A stretch of DNA of 5,837 nt from an uncultured Synechococcus sp. (GCA_937930135.1 CALGVO010000214.1:1-5837), one strand, 5' to 3'. Positions 1 to 5,837 are shown, numbered from the stretch's first letter. Notes: generated by a model not told the origin, from the letters alone. Numbers and translations are program-made.

Positions 1-2814
1 TTTGACCCCACGGCCGACATCCTGCGCAGCGGCTCGATGCCCCTGCGGGCTTTGTTTGAGCCCGGTTGCGTCGCCGTTGTCGGTGCCAGTGAACGGCCTG
101 GCAGCGTCGGACGCACCCTGTTCTGGAATCTGATCCGCTCGCCTTTCGGCGGCACGGTGTATCCGATCAACCCACGGCGGCACAGCGTGTTGGGAGTGCG
201 TTGCTGCAGCGCGCTGGCTGAAGTGCCTGAACCGATCGATCTGGCGGTGATCGCCACCCCGGCGCCGGGTGTTCCCGATCGCATCGCTGAATGCGTCGCC
301 GCCGGTGTCAAGGCCGTGATCATCATCTCCGCCGGTTTCCGCGAGGTGGGAGCGGAGGGGCTGGCCCGCGAAGCTCGGGTGATGGATCTGGTGCGCGGCA
401 CGGGGATGCGGGTGCTCGGTCCCAACTGTCTGGGCCTGATGAATCCCCGTCTCGGCTTGAACGCCACCTTCGCCTCGACGATCGCGGAGCCAGGTCATGT
501 GGGTTTTCTCAGCCAGTCCGGGGCGATCTGCACGGCCGTTCTCGATTGGAGTCGGCGTGAAAAGGTCGGCTTCAGCGCCTTTGTGTCGATGGGGTCCATG
601 CTCGATGTGGACTGGGGCGATCTGATCACCCATCTGGGCGATGACCCGGAGACCCGCAGCATCGTGATCTACATGGAGGCGATCGGTGATGCCCGCGCCT
701 TTCTCTCCGCAGCCCGGGAGGTGGCCCTCACCAAGCCGATCGTGTTGATCAAGGGCGGGCGCAGCAGCGAGGCGGCCCGGGCGGCCGCTTCCCACACCGG
801 CGCCCTGGCGGGCAGCGATCAGGTTCTCGATGCCGCACTCCGCCGTTGCGGCGTGCTTCGGGTCAACCAGCTCTCCGATCTGTTCGAGCTTGCGGATGTG
901 CTCGGCAAGCAACCGCTTCGCCCCCAGGGGCCGCGGCTCACGATCGTCACCAATGCCGGCGGTCCAGGCGTGCTGGCCACCGATGCGCTGGTGCTCAGCG
1001 GTGGCACCCTGGCCTCCCTTGAGGGCGACACGATCGCAGCGCTTGATCAGGTGTTGCCGCCGCAGTGGAGCCATGCCAATCCGATCGACATCCTTGGCGA
1101 TGCCGATCCGGAGCGCTACGCCCGCGCTGTGGAGATCGCCCTTGCCGATCCCGGCAGCGACGGCCTGCTGGTGATCCTCACCCCCCAGGCGATGACCGAT
1201 CCGCTCGCCACGGCCGAGCGTCTGCGCCAGCTGGCCGCTGGCAGCCGCAAGCCCCTGGTGGCGAGCTGGATGGGAGGCGCCGACGTCACCGGGGCGGTGG
1301 ACTTGCTCAATGCGGCCGGGATCGCCACCAACGACTACCCGGACGCCGCCGCCCGCCTGTTCACCACGCTCTGGCGTCACAGCTACAACCTGCGGGGGGT
1401 GTATGAGACGCCGAGCCTGCTGCCGGAGGACGAGCGCGATCCGGCCCATCACGATGGCGGCCGCAGCCGCGGTGTGGCGGTGTTGGAGCAGGCGCGACGC
1501 CAGGGCCGGGAGCTGCTGAGCGAAGTGGAGGCCAAACAGGTGCTCGCCAGCCATGGCATCCCCGTGCTGGAGACTCGTCTGGCCCAGAGCCTTGACGGGG
1601 CCCTGGAAGCAGCGGCGGCCATCGGCTATCCGGTGGTGCTCAAGCTCCACAGCGAACGGATCACCCACAAAAGCGATGTGGGCGGCGTCTGGTTGGATCT
1701 GGGCGGGCCGGAGGCCGTCCGCCATGCCTGGGAGACGATGGCACGCACGATCCCGGAGCGGTGCGGGCCGGAGGCCTTCGCGGGCGTCAGTGTGCAGGCG
1801 ATGCTGCCGAGCCATGGCGCTTTGGAGCTGATCGTGGGCAGCAGCATCGACCCCCAGTTCGGCCCGGTGATTCTGTTCGGCAGCGGCGGCACGCTGGTGG
1901 AGGTGCAGCGCGACAGCGCCGTTGCCCTGCCGCCCCTGAACACCACCCTGGCGCGCCGTCTGATGGAACAGACGCGGGTGTTTGCGGCCCTGGCCGGTGT
2001 GCGTGGCGGCCCGCCCGCTGATCAGGCCGCCATTGAGCAGCTGCTGGTTCGCCTCAGTCAGCTGGTGCTCGAGCAGCCATCGATCCGGGAAGTCGACATC
2101 AACCCCCTGCTGGTGCTGCCGGGGGATCCGGTGCGCCCCCTGGTGGCTCTGGATGCCCGCATCCTGCTGCAGCCGGGCGCCGGGGCCAGCTGCCATCTGC
2201 CCAGGCCTGCCATTCGCCCCTACCCCACCAACTACATCCGTCGGATGGAACTCTCCGATGGCACCGAGGTGTTGATCCGCCCGATCCGTCCGGAGGATGA
2301 GGCGTTGTTGGTGGCCTTTCACGGTCAGTTGTCGAGCGACAGCGTGCATCTGCGCTACTTCCACCAGATGTCGCTGCGGCATCGCACCGCCCATGAACGC
2401 CTGGTGCGCATCTGCTGCACCGATTACGACCGGGAGATGGCCCTGGTGGCCGAGCATCCCGCCATGGTCGACGGCAGGGGCGGGCAGGAGGAGCGGCAGG
2501 TGCTGGCGGTGGCCCGACTGAGTCGCCTCCACGGCTGCAACGATGCTGAGTTCTCCCTGTTGGTGCGCGACTCCCACCAGCGGCGTGGGCTTGGCACCTC
2601 TCTGTTGTTCCAGCTTCTTCACATCGGGCGCCAGGAGGGCATTGATCATGTGCTGGCCGAGGTTCTGCCGGAGAATCACGGCATGCGGCAGATCTGCCGA
2701 AAGCTCGGTTTCAGCCTGCGGGATGCCGGCGATGTGGTGGAGGCCAGGGTTGATCTGCGCCGCTGGACCCGCGACCATCCCGCCGATCAGGCGCTGAGCA
2801 AGGCGTCCACGTGA
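1..2814 (+). CDS. NDP-forming acyl-CoA synthetase / GNAT acetyltransferase fusion (Pat/PatZ-like), 5' partial
   Basis: Predicted bifunctional cytosolic protein: an NDP-forming acyl-CoA synthetase module fused to a C-terminal GNAT domain, the architecture of the protein lysine acetyltransferases Pat (Salmonella) and PatZ (E. coli). Residues are numbered from the ATG at 37. CoA-binding Rossmann domain about 5-130 (VAVVGAS at 12-18); succinyl-CoA-ligase-like domains about 145-460, with the phospho-histidine motif SHTGALAG (His253); ATP-grasp about 490-720, with THKSDVGGV (His544) and REVDINPLL near 685-692; GNAT about 740-915, with DYDREMA, a likely catalytic Glu838 in NDAEF, and the acetyl-CoA loop QRRGLGTS at 848-855. 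The frame is open from base 1 and reads FDPTADILRSGS before that ATG. As I recall, cyanobacterial homologues carry a similar DPxxDIL segment, so ATG 37 is probably internal and the true start lies upstream of the window. The stop is TGA 2812-2814. The family assignment is firm. Whether the synthetase half is active, and which substrates are used, is not known. Confidence 0.93.
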   Translation, partial: FDPTADILRSGSMPLRALFEPGCVAVVGASERPGSVGRTLFWNLIRSPFGGTVYPINPRRHSVLGVRCCSALAEVPEPIDLAVIATPAPGVPDRIAECVAAGVKAVIIISAGFREVGAEGLAREARVMDLVRGTGMRVLGPNCLGLMNPRLGLNATFASTIAEPGHVGFLSQSGAICTAVLDWSRREKVGFSAFVSMGSMLDVDWGDLITHLGDDPETRSIVIYMEAIGDARAFLSAAREVALTKPIVLIKGGRSSEAARAAASHTGALAGSDQVLDAALRRCGVLRVNQLSDLFELADVLGKQPLRPQGPRLTIVTNAGGPGVLATDALVLSGGTLASLEGDTIAALDQVLPPQWSHANPIDILGDADPERYARAVEIALADPGSDGLLVILTPQAMTDPLATAERLRQLAAGSRKPLVASWMGGADVTGAVDLLNAAGIATNDYPDAAARLFTTLWRHSYNLRGVYETPSLLPEDERDPAHHDGGRSRGVAVLEQARRQGRELLSEVEAKQVLASHGIPVLETRLAQSLDGALEAAAAIGYPVVLKLHSERITHKSDVGGVWLDLGGPEAVRHAWETMARTIPERCGPEAFAGVSVQAMLPSHGALELIVGSSIDPQFGPVILFGSGGTLVEVQRDSAVALPPLNTTLARRLMEQTRVFAALAGVRGGPPADQAAIEQLLVRLSQLVLEQPSIREVDINPLLVLPGDPVRPLVALDARILLQPGAGASCHLPRPAIRPYPTNYIRRMELSDGTEVLIRPIRPEDEALLVAFHGQLSSDSVHLRYFHQMSLRHRTAHERLVRICCTDYDREMALVAEHPAMVDGRGGQEERQVLAVARLSRLHGCNDAEFSLLVRDSHQRRGLGTSLLFQLLHIGRQEGIDHVLAEVLPENHGMRQICRKLGFSLRDAGDVVEARVDLRRWTRDHPADQALSKAST

Positions 2815-3731
2815 GCGCAGCAGCTGCTGGCCAACGCCGGCAGGTTGTAGCCCCCTTCCAGCGCTGACACCAAACGGCCGTCGGCGTGCTCCCGGGCCAC
2901 GGCCAGGGCCAGTTGGGTGAGGGCGCCGTAGTCGGCCGCTTGCAGCTGGAACCCAGCCAGTGGATCGTCGGCATGGCCATCGAATCCCGCCGAGATCAGC
3001 ACCAGCTGCGGTTGAAATCGGGCGGCAGCCGGGAGCAGGGTGTGTGCGAGAGCCTGGAGCAGGGCCGGGCCGTCACTCCCGCTCGGCAAGGGGATGTTGA
3101 TCGACGATGCCGTGCTGCTGTCACCGCTGCCGGGATAGTTGCCTCGTTCATGGATGCCCACCAGCAGCACGGATGGATCGGCGCCGAGGATCGCTTCGGT
3201 GCCGTTGCCGTGATGCGCATCCCAGTCGAGGATCAGCAGCCGCTCGATGCCATGAGCGGCCTGGGCATGGCGGGCCGCCAGGGCGATGTTGTTGAACAGG
3301 CAGAAGCCCATGCCCCGATTCGCCTCGGCATGGTGTCCGGGAGGTCGCACCAGGGCGAAGGCCCGATCCACCAGCCCTTCCAGCACTGCATCCACCGCCG
3401 CCAGGGCGCCACCGGCGGCCAGGCGCGCCACATCCTCGCTGTCATCACTGATGGCGGTGTCGCCGGTGGAGAGCTGGCCGCGGCCATAGGCCACATCGCG
3501 GCGCACGGTGTTGAGATAGCGCTGGCTGTGGCAGCGCAGCAGTTCCGCATCGGTGATCGGTCGGGCGTCGATCCGCCGGCAGCGCTGCAGCAGGCCCCGT
3601 TGCCGCAGAGCCTGCTCCACAACACGCAACCGCTCCGGCTGTTCCGGATGGCCCGGGCCCGTGTCGTGACCCTGCAGCCTGCGATCAAAGACCACTCCCA
3701 CCCTGGCCTGATCCGGCGAAGCTGCTTGCAT
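2787..3731 (-). CDS. Histone deacetylase family protein (class II-like Zn-dependent deacetylase, AcuC/HDAC superfamily)
   Basis: Predicted zinc-dependent amidohydrolase that removes acetyl groups from lysine side chains or from small acetylated amines. With the ATG start it has 314 residues, normal for the bacterial family. Visible motifs: HPEQPERLRVV near the N-terminus, RPPGHHAEANRGMGFCLFNN with the charge-relay pair His133-His134, LDWDAHHGNG with zinc ligands Asp171 and His173, SAGFDGHADDPLAG with zinc ligand Asp251, and LEGGYNL with the transition-state Tyr295. All catalytic residues are present. No signal peptide or membrane segment is seen, so it is cytosolic. The start is uncertain: TTG 3740, GTG 3734 and ATG 3731 are in frame within nine bases. 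The only SD-like element is a weak AGG, and I chose ATG as the commonest codon. The gene converges on the Pat-like gene with a 28-bp overlap and diverges from hoxE. The pattern resembles the acetyltransferase/deacetylase pairing of Bacillus acuA/acuC. An acetylpolyamine amidohydrolase role cannot be excluded. Confidence 0.95.
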   Translation of the reverse strand: MQAASPDQARVGVVFDRRLQGHDTGPGHPEQPERLRVVEQALRQRGLLQRCRRIDARPITDAELLRCHSQRYLNTVRRDVAYGRGQLSTGDTAISDDSEDVARLAAGGALAAVDAVLEGLVDRAFALVRPPGHHAEANRGMGFCLFNNIALAARHAQAAHGIERLLILDWDAHHGNGTEAILGADPSVLLVGIHERGNYPGSGDSSTASSINIPLPSGSDGPALLQALAHTLLPAAARFQPQLVLISAGFDGHADDPLAGFQLQAADYGALTQLALAVAREHADGRLVSALEGGYNLPALASSCCAHVDALLSA

Positions 3732-3733
3732 CA

Positions 3734-3762
3734 CTGACAACGACCTGAATCAGAGCTACCAG
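3734..3762 (+). promoter_or_regulatory. Possible sigma70-type promoter for hoxEF
   Basis: CTGACA at 3734-3739 matches five of six bases of the -35 consensus TTGACA. After a 17-bp spacer, TACCAG at 3757-3762 matches only three of six bases of TATAAT. The spacing is ideal but the -10 is poor, so this is a weak guess from the sequence alone. Transcription would begin near 3769, leaving a leader of about 28 bases before hoxE. Confidence 0.22.
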
Positions 3763-3784
3763 AAGGATCGGGGACGGTCGAGCC

Positions 3785-3789
3785 GGGAG
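3785..3789 (+). promoter_or_regulatory. Ribosome binding site of hoxE
   Basis: GGGAG lies seven bases before the ATG at 3797. This is a good Shine-Dalgarno match and spacing. No other in-frame ATG, GTG or TTG lies between the upstream in-frame stop TGA 3746-3748 and 3797, so this site fixes the hoxE start. Confidence 0.75.
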
Positions 3790-3796
3790 CACCACG

Positions 3797-4285
3797 ATGG
3801 TGGAAGGATCCGCAACAACTCGCACCTCCCGCCTGATCCGCCAGCATCGGGGCCGGGCTGATGCCCTGATCGAGGTGCTGCATCAGGTGCAGGAGATGCA
3901 TGGCTACCTGCCCCGTTCGGCCCTGGATCAGGTGGCGCGGGAGTTGCACCTGCCCCACGCCACCGTGATGGGGGTTGCCAGCTTCTATCACCTCTTCCGC
4001 CTGAAGGCCCCCACGGCCCATCGCTGCGCCATCTGCCTCGGCACCGCCTGTTTCGTCAAAGGCGGGGCGGAGTTGGCCAGCCGCCTGGAACGGCGTCTGG
4101 GTGTGCGTCTGGATGATCCGGCCGGCAATGGTGAATGGGCACTGGAACACGTCAGTTGTCTTGGGGCTTGCGGCCAGGCGCCGGTGCTGGTGGTGGATGG
4201 TGCGCTGGAGCCGAAGCTGCCGCTGGATGACCCTGCAGGTCTGGATCAGCGCCTGCAGCAGCTCGGTCTGGGAGAAGCGCCATGA
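3797..4285 (+). CDS. hoxE: Bidirectional [NiFe]-hydrogenase diaphorase subunit HoxE (NuoE-like [2Fe-2S] protein)
   Basis: Small electron-transfer subunit of the cytosolic Hox hydrogenase, homologous to complex I subunit NuoE. It has 162 residues, close to other cyanobacterial HoxE. A helical N-terminal part (about 15-70) contains VQEMHGYLPRSALDQVA and MGVASFYHLFRL, typical of the NuoE/HoxE family. A thioredoxin-like ferredoxin domain follows, with the cluster ligands Cys80-x4-Cys85 in CLGTACFVKG and Cys121-x3-Cys125 in CLGACGQAPVLVVDG, the usual [2Fe-2S] pattern. Cys77 is an extra cysteine. The start is set by the GGGAG site. The stop TGA overlaps the hoxF ATG as ATGA, so the two are probably cotranscribed and translationally coupled. 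A NuoE of another NAD-linked enzyme, such as a formate dehydrogenase, is possible. The HoxF-type partner and the absence of NuoE from cyanobacterial complex I favour HoxE. Confidence 0.93.
   Translation: MVEGSATTRTSRLIRQHRGRADALIEVLHQVQEMHGYLPRSALDQVARELHLPHATVMGVASFYHLFRLKAPTAHRCAICLGTACFVKGGAELASRLERRLGVRLDDPAGNGEWALEHVSCLGACGQAPVLVVDGALEPKLPLDDPAGLDQRLQQLGLGEAP
4271..4285 (+). promoter_or_regulatory. hoxF ribosome binding site and hoxE/hoxF ATGA junction
   Basis: GGAG at 4271-4274, within hoxE, lies seven bases before the hoxF ATG at 4282. The hoxE stop TGA at 4283-4285 shares two bases with that ATG. This four-base overlap is a classic arrangement for translational coupling, and it supports 4282 as the hoxF start. 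Confidence 0.8.
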
Positions 4286-5837
4286 CGGTCACTCAGTTGC
4301 GTTGTTGCAGTGCCAGTGGCTGTCGCTCGGCCGGTGCCGCTGCCCTGCAGCAGGCCTTGCTTCAGGCCCGCGATCAGCTCGGCGGCACAGCAGAAGCCGT
4401 CGAGATCAAATCGGTGGGCTGCCTGCGTCTGTGCGGACGCGGTCCGCTGGTGGCACTGGATCACCAGGACGCTCGCCCCTCCGCCTTGTATGCCGGTCTG
4501 CGCCCGGAGCAGGCCGCGGATCTGCTGCGTCTGGCCACGGATCTCCCGCACCAGGAGGGTTCGTCCCTGCGGGGGCAGCGCCTCGATCTCGACCATCCCT
4601 TCTTTGCGTTGCAGCAGTCGGTGGTGCTGGCCTCCTGTGGTCGCATCGATCCGGAATCGATCGACGATGCCGTGGCCCATGGTGCCTACAGCCAGCTGCA
4701 GCGCGTGTTGGCGGAGATGACGCCTGCGGAGGTGCGGGAGGAGGTGAAGCGCAGCGGTCTGCGCGGTCGGGGTGGAGCCGGTTACCCCACCGGTCTGAAG
4801 TGGGACACGGTGGCCCTGCAACCGCCCGGCCCGCGGGCGCTGGTGTGCAACGCCGATGAGGGTGATCCCGGCGCCTTCATGGACCGCAGCGTGCTCGAGA
4901 GTGATCCCCATCGCCTGATCGAGGGCATGGCGATCGCCGCCTACGCCGTTGGTGCTGATCACGGCTTCATCTACGTGCGTGCTGAATACCCGCTGGCGAT
5001 TGATCGCCTCCGCCTGGCCCTGCGTCAGGCCCGCAGCCAGCACTGGCTTGGGCCTGCGATCGCCGGCAGCGGCTTTCGGTTGCAGCTCGAGGTGCGGGTC
5101 GGCGCCGGTGCCTATGTCTGCGGTGAGGAGACCGCTTTGATGGCCTCCATCGAAGGACGGCGCGGCACGCCGCGCCCCCGACCGCCGTTCCCGGCCCAGT
5201 CCGGTCTGGCCGGCGCGCCAACGCTGATCAACAACGTGGAGACCTTCGCGGCCGTGCCGACGATCCTGCGCGAAGGCGGCGACTGGTTCGCTGCGATCGG
5301 CACCGAGGGCAGCAAGGGAACCAAGGTGTTCGCCCTCTCCGGGGCTGTGGAGCGCACCGGCCTGGTGGAGGTGCCGATGGGCACGACTCTGCGCACCGTG
5401 GTTCAGACCATGGGTGGTGGCGTTCCAGGCGCCGATGGACCCGACGGGGGGGTCAAGGCCGTGCAGACCGGCGGCCCCTCGGGGGGGTGCATCCCTGCCC
5501 ATCTGCTCGACACGCCGGTCGACTACGAAAGCCTCAGGGCCCTGGGGTCGATGATGGGGTCCGGCGGCATGGTGGTGATGGGTGAAACCACCTCCATGCC
5601 AGAGGTGGCACGCCATTTCATGCGGTTCAGTTGCAACGAGAGTTGCGGCAAATGCATCCCCTGCCGCGCCGGCACGGTGCAGTTGGCTGCGCTGCTCGAT
5701 CGCTTCGTCGAACGTCGCGCCGACCTCGCCGATCTGGCACGACTGGAGGAGCTCTGCGGGATGGTGCAGGCGATGAGCCTCTGCGGTCTCGGTCAGGCCG
5801 CCCCGAATCCGGTGCTCAGCACGCTGCGCTACTTCCG
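4282..5837 (+). CDS. hoxF: Bidirectional [NiFe]-hydrogenase diaphorase subunit HoxF (NADH:FMN, NuoF-like), 3' partial
   Basis: NAD(P)H-oxidising flavoprotein subunit of the Hox hydrogenase: it passes electrons between NAD(P)H, FMN and iron-sulfur clusters. The frame stays open for 518 codons to the window end and stops just after STLRYF, probably 15-20 codons short of the C-terminus. Domains: an N-terminal thioredoxin-like ferredoxin (1 to about 85) with Cys9-x4-Cys14 and Cys47-x3-Cys51; the FMN/NADH domain with GRGGAGYPTG (162-171), CNADEGDPGAFMDR (from about 189) and GAYVCGEETAL (276-286); a SLBB-like segment including LINNVETF and TGGPSGGCIP; and the C-terminal [4Fe-4S] domain with Cys455-x2-Cys458-x2-Cys461 in SCGKCIPCRAG and Cys501 in SLCGLGQAAPNPVLS. 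Every expected cofactor residue is present. Cys8 and Cys451 are extra. The N-terminal ferredoxin domain and the preceding hoxE separate it from plain NuoF. hoxU, hoxY and hoxH are expected downstream but are outside the window. Confidence 0.96.
   Translation, partial: MTVTQLRCCSASGCRSAGAAALQQALLQARDQLGGTAEAVEIKSVGCLRLCGRGPLVALDHQDARPSALYAGLRPEQAADLLRLATDLPHQEGSSLRGQRLDLDHPFFALQQSVVLASCGRIDPESIDDAVAHGAYSQLQRVLAEMTPAEVREEVKRSGLRGRGGAGYPTGLKWDTVALQPPGPRALVCNADEGDPGAFMDRSVLESDPHRLIEGMAIAAYAVGADHGFIYVRAEYPLAIDRLRLALRQARSQHWLGPAIAGSGFRLQLEVRVGAGAYVCGEETALMASIEGRRGTPRPRPPFPAQSGLAGAPTLINNVETFAAVPTILREGGDWFAAIGTEGSKGTKVFALSGAVERTGLVEVPMGTTLRTVVQTMGGGVPGADGPDGGVKAVQTGGPSGGCIPAHLLDTPVDYESLRALGSMMGSGGMVVMGETTSMPEVARHFMRFSCNESCGKCIPCRAGTVQLAALLDRFVERRADLADLARLEELCGMVQAMSLCGLGQAAPNPVLSTLRYF
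4929..4938. repeat. HIP1 palindrome GGCGATCGCC
   Basis: Exact decamer form of HIP1, the highly iterated palindrome found in many cyanobacterial genomes. It lies inside hoxF, encoding part of GMAIAAY. It is a taxon signature rather than a site with a proven role. Confidence 0.8.
5056..5063. repeat. HIP1 palindrome GCGATCGC
   Basis: Second exact HIP1 octamer, about 120 bases after the first and also inside hoxF, where it encodes part of GPAIAGS. It adds to the cyanobacterial signature of the window. Confidence 0.75.

Larger units (their letters stand above)
3732..3796. promoter_or_regulatory. Divergent intergenic region between the deacetylase gene and hoxE
   Basis: This 65-bp gap is the only real non-coding space in the window, and it must hold the 5' signals of both divergent genes unless their promoters lie inside the opposing coding sequence. 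It is somewhat less GC-rich at its left end. I see no clear inverted repeat and no recognisable LexA-type or other operator. Any regulator bound here would sit over both start regions. Confidence 0.5.

Noticed and set aside
2818..2829. Perfect 12-bp palindrome CAGCAGCTGCTG near the convergent stops, considered as a terminator
   Set aside because: It has no loop and no T-tract on either strand, and it lies inside the deacetylase coding sequence in repeated Ala/Ser-type codons.
2886..3737. 283-codon open frame on the plus strand, opposite the deacetylase gene
   Set aside because: The minus strand encodes a complete deacetylase with all catalytic motifs. The plus-strand translation shows no recognisable family and is low-complexity in character.
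3731..4150. 139-codon open frame on the minus strand, opposite hoxE
   Set aside because: It is antisense to hoxE, has no motif, and spans the divergent intergenic region, so it is a chance open frame.
4101..4859. 252-codon plus-strand frame across the hoxE/hoxF junction
   Set aside because: It is an out-of-frame reading of two recognised genes, dominated by Arg, Gly, Ser and Trp, and lacks any domain signature.
4246..5616. 456-codon open frame on the minus strand, opposite hoxE/hoxF
   Set aside because: It lies wholly opposite clearly recognised hoxF coding sequence. Its translation is rich in His, Gly, Arg and Gln with no domain motif, as expected for a frame kept open by high GC.
3797..5837. 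Assignment of hoxE/hoxF as nuoE/nuoF of respiratory complex I
   Set aside because: Cyanobacterial complex I lacks NuoE, NuoF and NuoG. The N-terminal ferredoxin domain and the overall sequence match HoxF. Only the missing hoxY/hoxH downstream leaves some doubt.

Overview
The window is high-GC and almost fully coding. It looks like a chromosome segment of a unicellular cyanobacterium, most plausibly of the Cyanobium / high-GC Synechococcus type. The evidence is as follows: a hoxE-hoxF pair of the cyanobacterial bidirectional [NiFe]-hydrogenase type, two copies of the cyanobacterial HIP1 octamer GCGATCGC, many CGATCG hexamers, and a cyanobacterial-style fusion of an NDP-forming acyl-CoA synthetase with a GNAT acetyltransferase. 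The genus is an inference; no rRNA or other phylogenetic marker is present.

Layout: (1) 1-2814, plus strand: the long 3' part of a fusion protein with CoA-binding, succinyl-CoA-ligase-like, ATP-grasp and GNAT domains (Pat/PatZ-like protein lysine acetyltransferase). Its reading frame is open at the left edge, so the true start lies outside the window. (2) 2787-3731, minus strand: a histone-deacetylase-family zinc hydrolase with all catalytic residues present. It converges on gene 1, and the 3' ends overlap by 28 bp. (3) 3732-3796: a 65-bp divergent intergenic region, the only real non-coding space. (4) 3797-4285, plus strand: hoxE, a [2Fe-2S] thioredoxin-like ferredoxin subunit. (5) 4282-5837, plus strand: hoxF, the NADH/FMN/[4Fe-4S] diaphorase subunit. 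It overlaps hoxE by an ATGA junction and runs off the right edge perhaps 15-20 codons short of its end.

Working together: HoxE and HoxF start the diaphorase arm of the NAD(P)H- or ferredoxin-linked bidirectional hydrogenase; hoxU, hoxY and hoxH would be expected beyond the right edge. The two genes to the left form a possible acetylation/deacetylation pair, one predicted to add acyl groups to lysines and the other to remove them. The acetyltransferase also keeps the phospho-histidine site of ADP-forming acyl-CoA synthetases, so it may make or use acetyl-CoA itself. A link between this pair and fermentative hydrogen or acetate metabolism is attractive but rests only on adjacency. I saw no wholly new system, IS element, CRISPR array, tRNA or rRNA.
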